Source of the DNA: Wenzhouxiangellaceae bacterium
GTDB lineage: Bacteria; Pseudomonadota; Gammaproteobacteria; Xanthomonadales; Wenzhouxiangellaceae
DNA length: 64,000 nucleotides
Direction: 5' to 3'
Assembly (NCBI GenBank): GCA_028289455.1
Contig: JANQPN010000052.1
Location: 22,129 to 86,128 of the forward strand
Made by a program: the position numbers and the translations under genes. The notes under the pieces are model-generated. The model saw nothing but the letters and a program-made list of their open reading frames with translations. It had not been told where the DNA came from and ran no database searches. Below are positions 52,701 to 59,312 of this stretch, piece after piece; the first letter of the stretch is position 1; every line of letters starts with the position of its first letter.

Positions 52701-55391
52701 CATGCGGTTATGTTCAGTTATGACGGTTTGGGCAGGAAAGTTAGTCAAATTGACTATAAAGATGTTCTTAGTGTTGATGATTGCAGTGCTGGCACACAAG
52801 TTTCAATGGCAGAGTGGGATTACATAAAAAATGATTCTACTGTTAATGGCTATGGGCAAATAGGTCATTACTTAAGCTGTAAAACTACAGCAGTTAATTG
52901 TTCTATTGTTTCACAAGACTATACCAAGACTGATTTTAGCTACGATATGTTCGGCCGTTTGAGTATCTCTATCACTGAGGTTAATACCAATTCTGGGCTG
53001 GAAAGTTGGATGCAGGAAGCAACGTATGACGAATATGGTCGGGTATTTCAGCGCTTCGATGCAGCCGGAGATGACGCTGGTCTTAGAATGGTTTATAACA
53101 ATGATGGCCATTTGATTGAAGAAAAGGAAGCTGCTTATGGTGTTGAGGGTGAAGTATATTTCAGAATCCGTAGCATTGATGCCCGTGGCCAAGCAGAACT
53201 TGTCGATCAAGGTGCATCAACAGTCACTAAACAATATGAAGGCAGTACTGGTCGGGTTGTATCTATCCAAGCACAATCCGGTGTTGGAGGGGTAATTCAG
53301 GATCTCAGTTATGACTTCGACTATTTGGGTAATTTAAATTATCGGCACGATCAATCCGGCAGCAAAGATTTACGCGAAGACTTTGTGTATGACGTTATGA
53401 ATCGACTGCAGGAAGTGCGACTGACTGCGCCTGTATATGGAATTATAGAGCAGACAACCCAATCATTGCGTTATAACGAGAGCGGAAATATTCTATGCAG
53501 ACTCGATGATGATGGCTGTATTGGGACTACTCAAACTAATCACTACTACGGAGAACAAGGTGCGGGGCCACATGCGCTGAGCCGTATCTCTGGCGGCCCA
53601 ATTTATACATACGATGATAGTGGTAATCAAATATCATCAACTGATGGTAGGGCTATTACATATACACTTTTTGATAAAGCTGAAAATGTCAGTGATGGAG
53701 GTACTACTGCTTTTGCATACGATGCAAATCGTTCTAGATTCAAACGAGAGGATAGCGATTCCGGCAAAACAACTTATTATCTTGGAAACGTTGAAGTTAT
53801 TAGGAGCTCTAATGGTTCGACAACGATAAAACGTTATCTCGCTGGTGTTGCTATAGAAGACAGGCATCAAGGTGCCAGCGGAAGTCCAGTTGCTAACCCT
53901 AGTATCAAATACACACTGAAAGATCATCTGGGCAGCTTGGATATCGTCACTGATAGTAATGGTGTTGTACTTGAAGAGGTTTCATTTGATAGCTGGGGGA
54001 ATTACAGAAATGCGAGCGACTGGCGTTTGTCATTATTGGATATATCTAATTTACTTAATGTGACGACCAGAGGTTTCACAGGCCATGAGACCATAGCGAA
54101 CGGGAATCTGATACATATGGGTGGCCGGATTTATGATCCGGAAGTAGGTCGTTTCTTGCAGGCTGATCCTTTTATCCAGGATGCGTTGAGTTCCCAATCG
54201 CATAATCGATATAGCTATGTCTTTAATAATCCTCTGAGCGGTGTGGATCCCTCTGGTTATTTTGGGCTATTAGATTTCGCCAAGATTGTAGCTGCAGTAG
54301 CAATTACAGTATATTCCGGTGGTGCAGCTTCAGGTGCATGGGGCTTCTTTGGTATAGCTCTTGAAGCTGGAAGTTTGGCAGCATTCAGTGTTGTCGCTGC
54401 TGGAGGCTTTGTTTCTGGAGCCTTGACATCCGGCTCGTTGTTGGGGTCGTTGAAGGGTGCTTTTTTGGCCTCGGCCACGTATGCAATAACATTGGGCATC
54501 GATGGCGTTATTAATGGAGCCGGGACAGCTTCGAGTTCTAGTGCTGAGTCAGCAGGCATTGCAGGTGAACCAGCTGCTGTCGAAACCGCAAAAGCAACCA
54601 ATGCCCTAGAGCAAGCAAGTAATGTGGCATCTGGTTCCGCAGCATCGAACTCAGTAGGTGTTGATGCCATAGCGCTACCGCGTATGACCACGTATCTAAA
54701 TCAAACGGTCACACCTGCAGGAGGCAATGTTTGGATTAATCCTGTATTGATCAGAAGTGTAGGATTTATGACGCTCAGTAGCTACCTTCATTTGCAGTCA
54801 GACACAATTGAGTTCGATTCAGGAGTCGAGCGAAGCAGTTTAAGAAACTCCAGGCAAAGGCTTGCAGATGCATTGGGGATACGGAATGGTGAGCAGCCAT
54901 GGGCGCTAATTCAAGAGTATCACAATCAGTTAGCGACTTTACGGTTTGCGAGAGGTGTGACTACTGCGATGGAATTGGCAATTCCAATCGTAGGAATTCC
55001 GGGTGGTGGCGGAGGCAAGTTCGGGGTGCGTGTTGCCATTGATCCCAAGAAGTTTGATTATCTATTTGGACGTGTTGTAAGTAGCGGTCATAGTGCTGAT
55101 AGATCAGTCCAGCTAGCAAAGGATTTTAGGCGGCTAGGAATATATGATGATGCTGTAGGGCGCAGTATTATTAGAAATCACTTAGATGATGTGGTTAAGC
55201 AAGATGGTAATATATTAAGAGTTTTTACTAATAAACATGGTAACTTTGAAATTCGTGAGTCTTTTCTGATAGGGCCATCTGGAAAAGCCGCAAAATTGAG
55301 TACTGGATTTCAAGTTTTGGATGATGGAACTAGGCTATTTAATACTACGATTATCAAGTATTCCGGGAATCCATTTAAGGGAGGTCTGTGA
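43728..55391 (+). CDS. giant Sec-exported SpvB/FG-GAP/YD-repeat Rhs polymorphic toxin
   Basis: 3887 residues. A Sec signal peptide (YRVFALVYMLAAIGSVSAQ) starts it. Leucine-rich-repeat-like sequence follows to about 450, then about four fibronectin-like repeats (590-1060), and a W-rich domain (WWDPERAGTGWNFYW, about 1105-1360). An SpvB/TcB-type domain begins near 1574 (ATYTIPIVTAPGSGGVVPQL). About seven FG-GAP calcium repeats follow (DINGDGMQDVMYLD and similar, 1898-2350), then the TcdB-middle element GFGAKTKITYG. YD repeats occupy about 2650-3400, and the Rhs core motif GRIYDPEVGRFLQADPF and DPSGY lie near 3466-3507. The last 380 residues comprise a Gly/Ala hydrophobic stretch and a variable domain from about 3774. 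Rhs shells encapsulate and release such C-terminal toxins. No VgrG/PAAR is nearby, so export is probably Sec-dependent, not T6SS. Confidence 0.9.
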   Translation: MKYRVFALVYMLAAIGSVSAQTLPPSTGELINSGLCGGFKCSPPTTSQNSNLKSVNNFTAVTRMGGDLNPDFIMAWEEPDSLTGPLGAIYSLLEYEVYVAAASAYEHYRVDDIAVLTMKLRDRTQTVHDLYARAVYESSGFGTQGIAYSPWQPIVGTPVSGPLTVGDLDDPTLIPAVDADLLACIESQYADSFLIESMTSLSCIQAGIDDIDGLQHLSSLFDLFLYNTDVNAPNPNTITDLSSLTILPDLYQVDVSQNTSLPASQLLNAGAVSLVSAKGNGYISIPDLSETAIESLSFDDNNVTSLIGTVLPENLNALILDGNPINNAAYQSATVDVPTLSLRRTLITDASVASATIKNNVSSLYLDESDLTNSQDFTGYTALCQLSINDISGLTSLADVSGQSTLPPHLRQFYASGNPALSDIGNLATLVGGENYVQIDLNNTESVECPDVGALFDNVANPNNPICPITEIVSFVDFTDCMPPIAPLQISDTEVVIGESFDLIATVFFDDFHIGTTGVEQCTNNCGSEANWSFNSEQPGLFFGPWSIPINRGAGEYQFRNKVCSEGGQCSVSVPVTVNVRPIESLIELEHIWVNQQERTFKLAWRLPAISQNPNNLSPDYFRIRPGLAGQPPGTTMPADVLFGTSVGNRMWQSAVLDADDYLGAVYTVASCSGSTADGYCAEPQAVNLQTSPAGSNLADVSITSAVWTGSTSTNFQLTWTYDTDYLCSTTGKPDFFQVVSAISGEEAGRLNVTSTNCPNFPQSFWQIVLDDALTVGSSYTLAACQNSGECGELDLVTLIPQDPPPPDLPEPNWSVGNTSAVNGQMTLSWNVSGPGAGEVDYYRVTEADAQTGVIRHQFYTEDTDLKVERVFSGEYRFDVAACRRIRASNEDDECTNDAPGNVTLTVPPQTFNMATPDPAVPHWDDVTSDPGVFAQVRLRWSYPQAVYNEPNGTGRPDFFKLTNSNSVIGQGERPAGVIDYIDASNGDGNYTWESSTITLDTATAPFFPDQGASAPPPHTYTWQVYACKNANEPIMDPNDPLQLLGYGICGDPIDVVVDFNSPPAGDAPDSQDYAQETLFWDQGGTDPNAPPTTPGGPDDLTPGSWWDPERAGTGWNFYWASELRYPQVHEQYGESYDLIAIWYTYAQLPYGVGGNLEWAPVWFYSLMKLDGSEGNEYFEGTLFYPNKVTGSDLCDNDDCAVGSLRVYFGEEVVTGLRLNYQAEVNMTINSSNGFAGIASADFDLQYLASDESLIDLGLNDCTLIENPHDHYSGLWWEVNGGNVNSDYSIQSWVISWVDTQYVTFYDSIGHPIWARASFDGRTADGSSGMGCGTQPHVNRIVDDWLHNPRLNIINRGFNPILTTPEGYDPVNHRDDVGFINRAYNTSGTDLNLAGLRTADFNVQAVSDINSSSPRTFNLSLNTSLDKAASFHDVRFSVNDVENADTCEMELVNGQLTCEMELSWFTDAEYPGLTVYLYDINNDTYSLVAAANSSNGFYPTQVDYAYAITNLGDYRFELWKEPNRNLANNALIAVSEDLSVVNDVNTGEGTMPEVPPMPVAMPTVVEDISSTQVSVISGNFRVDESGSATYTIPIVTAPGSGGVVPQLSLGYSHQAPNGPLGLGWGISGQSSIVRCGQTLEAGDGRMSGVQLTDDDRLCLDGQRLINISNPTNYWLPGSEYRTEVESFVQVVLVDPADGSDDYFEVRRRDGSISEYGGTTGSRIDAGFGDGTIYAWAMNRFKDSASNYIDYSYFHPDGNPGQVIEYYLDNVAYTGNLTKNQDPYANVDFIWELKPAAERHTSFMAGATVRQDYRLQAVDSIGESGDQLRKYEPTYSTDALGRSIITAIDACVDSICQLATTFAWNQNISEIISSENSLQEIDLDDTDNGEDWRNGFTLGYPVDINGDGMQDVMYLDADGSLFEVHLVISEQTQQAGQGPNHRFNQHVVTEKLPGIIFEDGSNFITVGDYNSDGLQDLIYTDRVSWFARSWNGSTLASPVNIGQFLPAGTNSSPGSMRFVDLNADGVGDLIYSSGSTLYVNLNEGSGTQRFISPSPIDLNIDIAYTGPYIHDMEPEVRFNRIPFQIFDYNGDGLVDVMLRVDERHCELEFCSDVPPSPTESTRQSLGDQQGYLYVSEFEALENLNQQSGGGGNQHRYIGWHLFVSEGGGQFAQGIELLHETCEGGYIPCGSPAAANNADEHLRLADLNNDGYTDFIYRNFAGNWTHQLGTGLDFTSSSLFAALNVETDNSDLELLDYNGDNYVDVLFRGNLENDPDDEMWQVVFNSPSGFSATPTLLSGVRAGNIEEEGERSIFLDANGDGRIDQIFIKRDTNIIDGQNNIVNAFFNYGHNSLWGDSNYSNAEQYLQPHTVIAEITNGFGAKTKITYGSLSDRSVYSPNRNRQTVQGARSPVYDITPSLFVVSQVASSSPHYELNGDLTTSTPRLTEATGGEALVEYHYSGAKVQGGGRGFLGFERVASFDVQSSIRSVNRYRQDFPFIGVSESTHIDYIPLAEDPWTRVVFQSPPGACNCDNDPFANGISLSTTTQTWSSATSDSGLTFLYISQTDEEKYVPVIGATEITGSNLVSTITSINSNYDIFGNLRSGTITTKDSSGGIVASQTTTNTFDNFDQGKWQLGRLRTAAISHSRPGRTTINREMAYEYDALTGILTKEIDEPNNPLFRIETTYQLDDFGNRTHVIIDADDILPRTSYVIFDDRGRYPDESYDALNQRFEKITSRDRFGNALSIIDIEGIETSYQYDSLGKLYFQYNPTGAWIESYSRVGAGNICPVGNTAFYTETIAGGQGINYECFDVVGRIIRSVSPGLKEGLSGLDRLIYQDTHYDHSGRGSEVSEPYYKNDSIYWTRTVFDEIGRPYLSRIPNCMTNDCLTSMDYEVLTTITINALGQLHTEVMNELGEKVLVLDNAGNSISYDYDAVGNLIETDGAIAGSSDLVIMQYDLIGRYKISMTDPDKGTLYYQHDALGQLICRLDANDHAVMFSYDGLGRKVSQIDYKDVLSVDDCSAGTQVSMAEWDYIKNDSTVNGYGQIGHYLSCKTTAVNCSIVSQDYTKTDFSYDMFGRLSISITEVNTNSGLESWMQEATYDEYGRVFQRFDAAGDDAGLRMVYNNDGHLIEEKEAAYGVEGEVYFRIRSIDARGQAELVDQGASTVTKQYEGSTGRVVSIQAQSGVGGVIQDLSYDFDYLGNLNYRHDQSGSKDLREDFVYDVMNRLQEVRLTAPVYGIIEQTTQSLRYNESGNILCRLDDDGCIGTTQTNHYYGEQGAGPHALSRISGGPIYTYDDSGNQISSTDGRAITYTLFDKAENVSDGGTTAFAYDANRSRFKREDSDSGKTTYYLGNVEVIRSSNGSTTIKRYLAGVAIEDRHQGASGSPVANPSIKYTLKDHLGSLDIVTDSNGVVLEEVSFDSWGNYRNASDWRLSLLDISNLLNVTTRGFTGHETIANGNLIHMGGRIYDPEVGRFLQADPFIQDALSSQSHNRYSYVFNNPLSGVDPSGYFGLLDFAKIVAAVAITVYSGGAASGAWGFFGIALEAGSLAAFSVVAAGGFVSGALTSGSLLGSLKGAFLASATYAITLGIDGVINGAGTASSSSAESAGIAGEPAAVETAKATNALEQASNVASGSAASNSVGVDAIALPRMTTYLNQTVTPAGGNVWINPVLIRSVGFMTLSSYLHLQSDTIEFDSGVERSSLRNSRQRLADALGIRNGEQPWALIQEYHNQLATLRFARGVTTAMELAIPIVGIPGGGGGKFGVRVAIDPKKFDYLFGRVVSSGHSADRSVQLAKDFRRLGIYDDAVGRSIIRNHLDDVVKQDGNILRVFTNKHGNFEIRESFLIGPSGKAAKLSTGFQVLDDGTRLFNTTIIKYSGNPFKGGL

Positions 55392-55395
55392 TTTT

Positions 55396-55446
55396 ATGGA
55401 TGAAGAAAATTTAAAGTTTAATTGGCCTCATGAATGGTGTCATTAA
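55396..55446 (+). CDS. possible 16-residue ORF or 5' remnant of an immunity gene
   Basis: Four bases after the Rhs stop codon an ATG opens a 16-codon frame (MDEENLKFNWPHEWCH) ending in TAA. It is preceded by GGGAGG inside the end of the Rhs gene, a good ribosome-binding site exactly where an immunity gene would be expected to start. It is too short to be an immunity protein, so it may be a decayed gene start, a leader peptide, or chance. Confidence 0.25.
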   Translation: MDEENLKFNWPHEWCH

Positions 55447-55548
55447 TATTTTCTAACTGGTTAATGTGTTTAACGGTTTAGGTTGTAGGTTCACTTGTCT
55501 CATTCCATATGGGGCTGAGTGGATTAGATGGGTAATTGAGTATGGCGT

Positions 55549-55908
55549 ATGAATGGTGAGTCAATGTTTGAAGTTCCTGATGAATTGGATCTGACTATAT
55601 TCTTCGAATGTGAGCCATTGGAGAAAGATTCTAGTGGTTGTTTGCTATGTTACAAAGTGACTGATAAAGCCGGAATTGATCTGTATTTTTCTTTTGATGA
55701 GATTCAACGATCGATTCAAGTTAGGCTGGTATATCAAGGTTCTGAACTTGTCTTAATATACGAAGAGTTTGCAGAAAAGATATCAATAGAAAATGATAAG
55801 ACTGGTGAGTACTTGCTGTGTAATTTTATCTCGAAAGAAGTTGAGTCGACGGCAAGGGTATATGTCAGACCATTGATTAGAGTTTCATGGGGTTCGCTTG
55901 AAATATAG
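55549..55908 (+). CDS. small acidic protein, candidate immunity protein to the Rhs toxin
   Basis: 119 residues, acidic, without signal peptide or membrane helix, and with mixed alpha/beta sequence (LDLTIFFECEPLEKD, LYFSFDEIQRSIQVRLVY). It follows the Rhs gene in the same direction after 157 bases and is equally AT-rich. Position, size and charge fit an immunity protein that neutralises the toxin domain in the cytoplasm, but no family is recognised. Start is either the ATG at 55549 or the one at 55564, which has GGTGAG six bases before it. The role is inferred from context only. Confidence 0.7.
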   Translation: MNGESMFEVPDELDLTIFFECEPLEKDSSGCLLCYKVTDKAGIDLYFSFDEIQRSIQVRLVYQGSELVLIYEEFAEKISIENDKTGEYLLCNFISKEVESTARVYVRPLIRVSWGSLEI

Positions 55909-55986
55909 CCCTCTCACAGCGAGATATTTAAGAGGCATTAGCCGGGTATAAATAAACAGGTTGCTCTTGGGCTATTAGATAATAAA

Positions 55987-56016
55987 TAGCGGCGCGTCAC
56001 AGCCACAGCGCCGCTA
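55987..56016 (-). terminator. hairpin between the immunity gene and the metalloprotease gene
   Basis: TAGCGGCGC (55987-55995) pairs perfectly with GCGCCGCTA (56008-56016) across a 12-nt loop. On the minus strand it is followed by TTTATTATC and lies 54 bases beyond the stop of the leftward protease gene, so it most likely ends that operon; it could also stop the rightward Rhs/immunity transcript. Confidence 0.65.
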
Positions 56017-56069
56017 TGGTGGATAAAAATTAGTCTATTTGTCATAGGTTTTTAAGAATGTTGCCAATA

Positions 56070-57101
56070 CTAAGGCGCTGCATCCTCAAAGCCGTCTTCA
56101 AAAAACTCCTCCTCAAGCGTACTCAGTAGCACATCATTGAAGAACCAGTTGAAGTTATCCGGAGAACCCAGCTGAATATTCGCTGTGTTGATCCTGAGGT
56201 GATTAGGCGGCGAAACCGTGGCGGAACTGATTGAACAGAAGGCAAATGCGGTTCCGGTTACATTCAATTGAACATCACAGGTCGGCGCCACACCGATATA
56301 TTCAATATTGATGGTGTAGTCATCAGCAGTCCCTTCGATTTCGTCGACACCGGACATGCCCAGGCGAATGGTGGCCACATCGTCGGCGTTCAGCTGGCGT
56401 TGGTCCTCATCACCAAAAGCACCCTGCTGCATCACGGCTTCGGTAGTCGGCAGAGAAAACAGTGTGCTGACATTACGGTCGGCATTGGTGGCAAAATCAT
56501 CACCCGGCGGCAGGTCGCCCAGATCGACGGAATAGGTGGAAGTATCGACCACGCCATCGACAACGAATGGATTGTTGTCGACAGTTCGGAACCAGTGGCG
56601 GTTGACGTCATCACCGCGAATGTCATCGCTGGAACCGCGGATTCCATCGGGGCCGACATTCAGATCAAAGCTGCCGTTGCCTCCAACACCGGACTGGGTG
56701 TAATCACGATCTGCTGCAGGTACGCCCGATTCGGTCGCCAGATTCGGATGAGCCAGACCGATACAGTGGCCCACTTCGTGCAGCAGCGTCGATTCGAAAT
56801 CTACTGCTCCGGCTGGGATGTTGTTATTTGCACCCAGCAGGACATTGCCGGTGGTTGATTGCAGTTCATTCCAGACGGTTGTTACATTGCGTGCGGAAAT
56901 ATCCAGATCAGCAATGCTGTCGCTGGCCGGGTTCACGCAGAAGGTCACGGTGATTTCACCACCTGTACCCGTGTAACTGTTGGGGTGGGTGATGATCAAC
57001 GGGTTGGCTCCACTGGAGAATACATATGAGCCGGCAACGGCGGCCTGACATGCCAGAGCAAGCGAGGCACCAATCAATAAACGGAAAGAATAGGTTTTCA
57101 T
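56070..57101 (-). CDS. exported matrixin-like zinc metalloprotease
   Basis: 343 residues. A Sec signal peptide (LLIGASLALACQAAVAG) precedes a metzincin domain with the zinc motif HEVGHCIGLAH (His108, Glu109, His112, His118). A likely Met-turn lies in TEAVMQQGAF, and the following LNADDVATIRLGMSG resembles the matrixin C-terminal helix. So it is a secreted or periplasmic peptidase of the M10/M12 type. The C-terminus ends EEFFEDGFED, close to the DGFE-type tail seen on many surface and secreted proteins of some gammaproteobacteria. It overlaps the upstream gene by four bases (ATGA at 57098-57101), which suggests a functional pair. Confidence 0.85.
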   Translation of the reverse strand: MKTYSFRLLIGASLALACQAAVAGSYVFSSGANPLIITHPNSYTGTGGEITVTFCVNPASDSIADLDISARNVTTVWNELQSTTGNVLLGANNNIPAGAVDFESTLLHEVGHCIGLAHPNLATESGVPAADRDYTQSGVGGNGSFDLNVGPDGIRGSSDDIRGDDVNRHWFRTVDNNPFVVDGVVDTSTYSVDLGDLPPGDDFATNADRNVSTLFSLPTTEAVMQQGAFGDEDQRQLNADDVATIRLGMSGVDEIEGTADDYTINIEYIGVAPTCDVQLNVTGTAFAFCSISSATVSPPNHLRINTANIQLGSPDNFNWFFNDVLLSTLEEEFFEDGFEDAAP

Positions 57102-57685
57102 TGTGCTACCTCAATTTGCTGCATGCGGGTATCGTTTGCCAGTGCATCCAGCATGTCCAGTGCAGTTGCCAGATCTGTCAGGGCTGTTACCTGTGGGTAC
57201 AATTCAGCGTTGCTGCGAACGCCGATGAAGCTGAAATCATTGGTGCTACGGTTTAAATCGGCAGCAGTTGCGGCAATGCTAAGCCGGGTGATTTCCGGAT
57301 CGGTAATAATGCGTATCGATTGTCCCGGCAGTCGTAACGCTTCATGGGCGGCGCTCTGTTCCAGTGCCAGAGCCTGTTTTACGGCTGGTGCGTCAAAACG
57401 ATCAACACCCAATTGCTGCAAGGTCTGAAGAATCTGGTTGGTTTCTCCGGCGCTCAGCTGAAAACGGTAATCACCCGCCAGTCGCATGAAAAAGGGATAG
57501 TGAATTTCCACTGTGCCGTCAGCATAGAGTTTGACATTGACTGAGTTGTCGGCTTCCTCCAGCATGCTGATTTCCCGTTGATAATCGAGCAGCACCGGCG
57601 CATCGCTGGCGGTTGCGGTCATCAATGGCAAAACAGACAGCAGCAGAAATAGAAAGAGTGTGCGTGTTATGTTTAGCATGTTCAT
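57098..57685 (-). CDS. exported protein, unknown function, partner of the metalloprotease
   Basis: 195 residues with a Sec signal peptide (TRTLFLFLLLSVLPLMTATA). The mature part is alpha/beta, without cysteines: VNVKLYADGTVEIHYPFFMR followed by GDYRFQLSAGETNQILQTLQ. I do not recognise the family. Its stop overlaps the protease start (ATGA), so the two are translated together. It could be an inhibitor, chaperone or substrate-binding partner of the protease; nothing in the sequence decides which. Confidence 0.75.
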   Translation of the reverse strand: MNMLNITRTLFLFLLLSVLPLMTATASDAPVLLDYQREISMLEEADNSVNVKLYADGTVEIHYPFFMRLAGDYRFQLSAGETNQILQTLQQLGVDRFDAPAVKQALALEQSAAHEALRLPGQSIRIITDPEITRLSIAATAADLNRSTNDFSFIGVRSNAELYPQVTALTDLATALDMLDALANDTRMQQIEVAQ

Positions 57686-57769
57686 TTCCGTCTGAATATC
57701 TTTATTTAAGTGTATACCTTGTGAGTCGTTGTATTGTCAAAAGTATGGGGTAATTTCGTACTTCTCGCG

Positions 57770-58219
57770 CTAACTCCAACGCGACAATGCGACCAGGGCC
57801 AACAGGTGTGCGGCAATAGCAATGATGGTCAACTGTAATCGCAGCCTGATCATCCATTGCGGCATACCGGCAGCAGGTAAGAATCTGTCCAACAGTCCCT
57901 GTGCCGCATAAAAAATCACAAGCGATGTTATCTGCAGCATGGGTGTTGCCAGCAGCAACGAACCCAGTGCTGCCAGGCTGGGCAGCACCGCCAGTACCAG
58001 TGGCCATGGCGTCTGTGGCGACTGGGTTAAAGCCAGTCCCCAACGAATACCACCTAGATAAGACAAGATAACTGCGCTATATATGACAAACACCTGTAAG
58101 GCAAAGCCATCGAACAGCGGCCAGCTGATCAGCAGATTGACAGCACAGAATATAAAAGGAATAACACCCAGGTAGCCCAGCCAGCGGGCGGTGGATTGTT
58201 GCTTCTCTGGATTTTGCAT
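57770..58219 (-). CDS. DUF3429 membrane protein
   Basis: 149 residues with about five membrane helices. The DUF3429 signatures are GYLGVIPFIFCAVNLL at the start and YSAVILSYLGGIRWGLAL in the middle, matching the usual 'FLGGxxWG' pattern. The function of the family is unknown. It stands alone, divergent from oppB. Confidence 0.83.
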   Translation of the reverse strand: MQNPEKQQSTARWLGYLGVIPFIFCAVNLLISWPLFDGFALQVFVIYSAVILSYLGGIRWGLALTQSPQTPWPLVLAVLPSLAALGSLLLATPMLQITSLVIFYAAQGLLDRFLPAAGMPQWMIRLRLQLTIIAIAAHLLALVALSRWS

Positions 58220-58373
58220 AGCGATTGATCAATAAAGTGATGACGTGATTATGCCTTGAGGAATATCTCAAGCCCAGTGCATTTGCCTGATAATTCAGCT
58301 TATTCCCCGACAATGCTTGCATTTTCCGCCCAGCGTACTAGGCTTGCAGCATGTCTTGCGAACTCCGTCCATA

Positions 58374-59312
58374 ATGGTCCGCTACGCCATCGAACGTTTT
58401 CTGGCAGCTATACCCACATTACTGCTGCTGATTACCATGGCGTTTTTCATGATACGGATAGCCCCGGGTGGACCATTTGACGGAGAACGGGCGCTACCGC
58501 CAGAAATAGAAACCAACCTGAACCGGCTCTATCATCTGGATGAGTCGCTGCCGGTGCAGTATGTCCGTTACCTGGGTCAGATTGCCCGGTTGGATTTCGG
58601 ACCTTCATTTCAATACCGTGACTGGAGTGTCAACGATCTGATCGCTACCGGGTTTCCGGTGTCGTTTACCCTGGGCATGCTGGCCATGTTGCTGGCGGTG
58701 GTGGTCGGCGGCAGCCTGGGTGTGCATGCGGCGGTGCGGCAAAACAAACCGGATGACTATGCCACCATGGCATTGGCCATGACCGGGATATCGGTACCGA
58801 CTTTTGTACTGGCGCCGTTGCTGATTCTGGTGTTTGCCGTGTGGCTGGGCTGGCTGCCGGCCGGTGGCTGGGCCTGGAGGCCGCAGAATATGCTGTTGCC
58901 GGTGATAACCCTGGCGTTGCCGCTGGTGGCTTATATTGCCCGTTTGACCCGGGCCAGCATGATTGAAGTGCTGCGCACGCCGTTTATCCGCACTGCCAAA
59001 GCCAAGGGGTTGCCCAAGCGGGTAATCTTATTCCGGCATGCGCTTAAACCGGCCATTCTGCCGGTCATTTCTTATCTCGGGCCGGCGGGGGCGGCAGTGA
59101 TTACCGGATCGGTGGTGGTAGAGCGGATTTTCACCATTCCCGGATTGGGCAGTCATTTTGTTGAAGGTGCTTTAAACCGTGATTACACCCTGGTTATGGG
59201 TGTGGTGATTGTTTACGGCATGCTGATCATTCTGTTTAATTTCCTGGTTGATCTGATCTACGCGGTTCTGGATCCGCGTATCCGGGCGCAACAGCACGGT
59301 GAGCATAAATGA
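58374..59312 (+). CDS. oppB: oligopeptide ABC transporter permease OppB
   Basis: 312 residues with six membrane helices. The N-terminus (RFLAAIPTLLLLITMAFFMI, APGGPFDGERALPP) closely follows E. coli OppB. The EAA loop with TAKAKGLPKRVILFRHALK contacts the ATPases. This and OppC form the membrane channel for peptide uptake. The start at 58374 (MVRYAIERF) gives the OppB N-terminus; an ATG 19 codons upstream would add an unrelated stretch. Its stop overlaps oppC by four bases. Confidence 0.93.
   Translation: MVRYAIERFLAAIPTLLLLITMAFFMIRIAPGGPFDGERALPPEIETNLNRLYHLDESLPVQYVRYLGQIARLDFGPSFQYRDWSVNDLIATGFPVSFTLGMLAMLLAVVVGGSLGVHAAVRQNKPDDYATMALAMTGISVPTFVLAPLLILVFAVWLGWLPAGGWAWRPQNMLLPVITLALPLVAYIARLTRASMIEVLRTPFIRTAKAKGLPKRVILFRHALKPAILPVISYLGPAGAAVITGSVVVERIFTIPGLGSHFVEGALNRDYTLVMGVVIVYGMLIILFNFLVDLIYAVLDPRIRAQQHGEHK

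Noticed and set aside
43728..55391. Type VI secretion effector
   Set aside because: The protein has a Sec signal peptide and no PAAR domain, and no VgrG, Hcp or adaptor gene is near.
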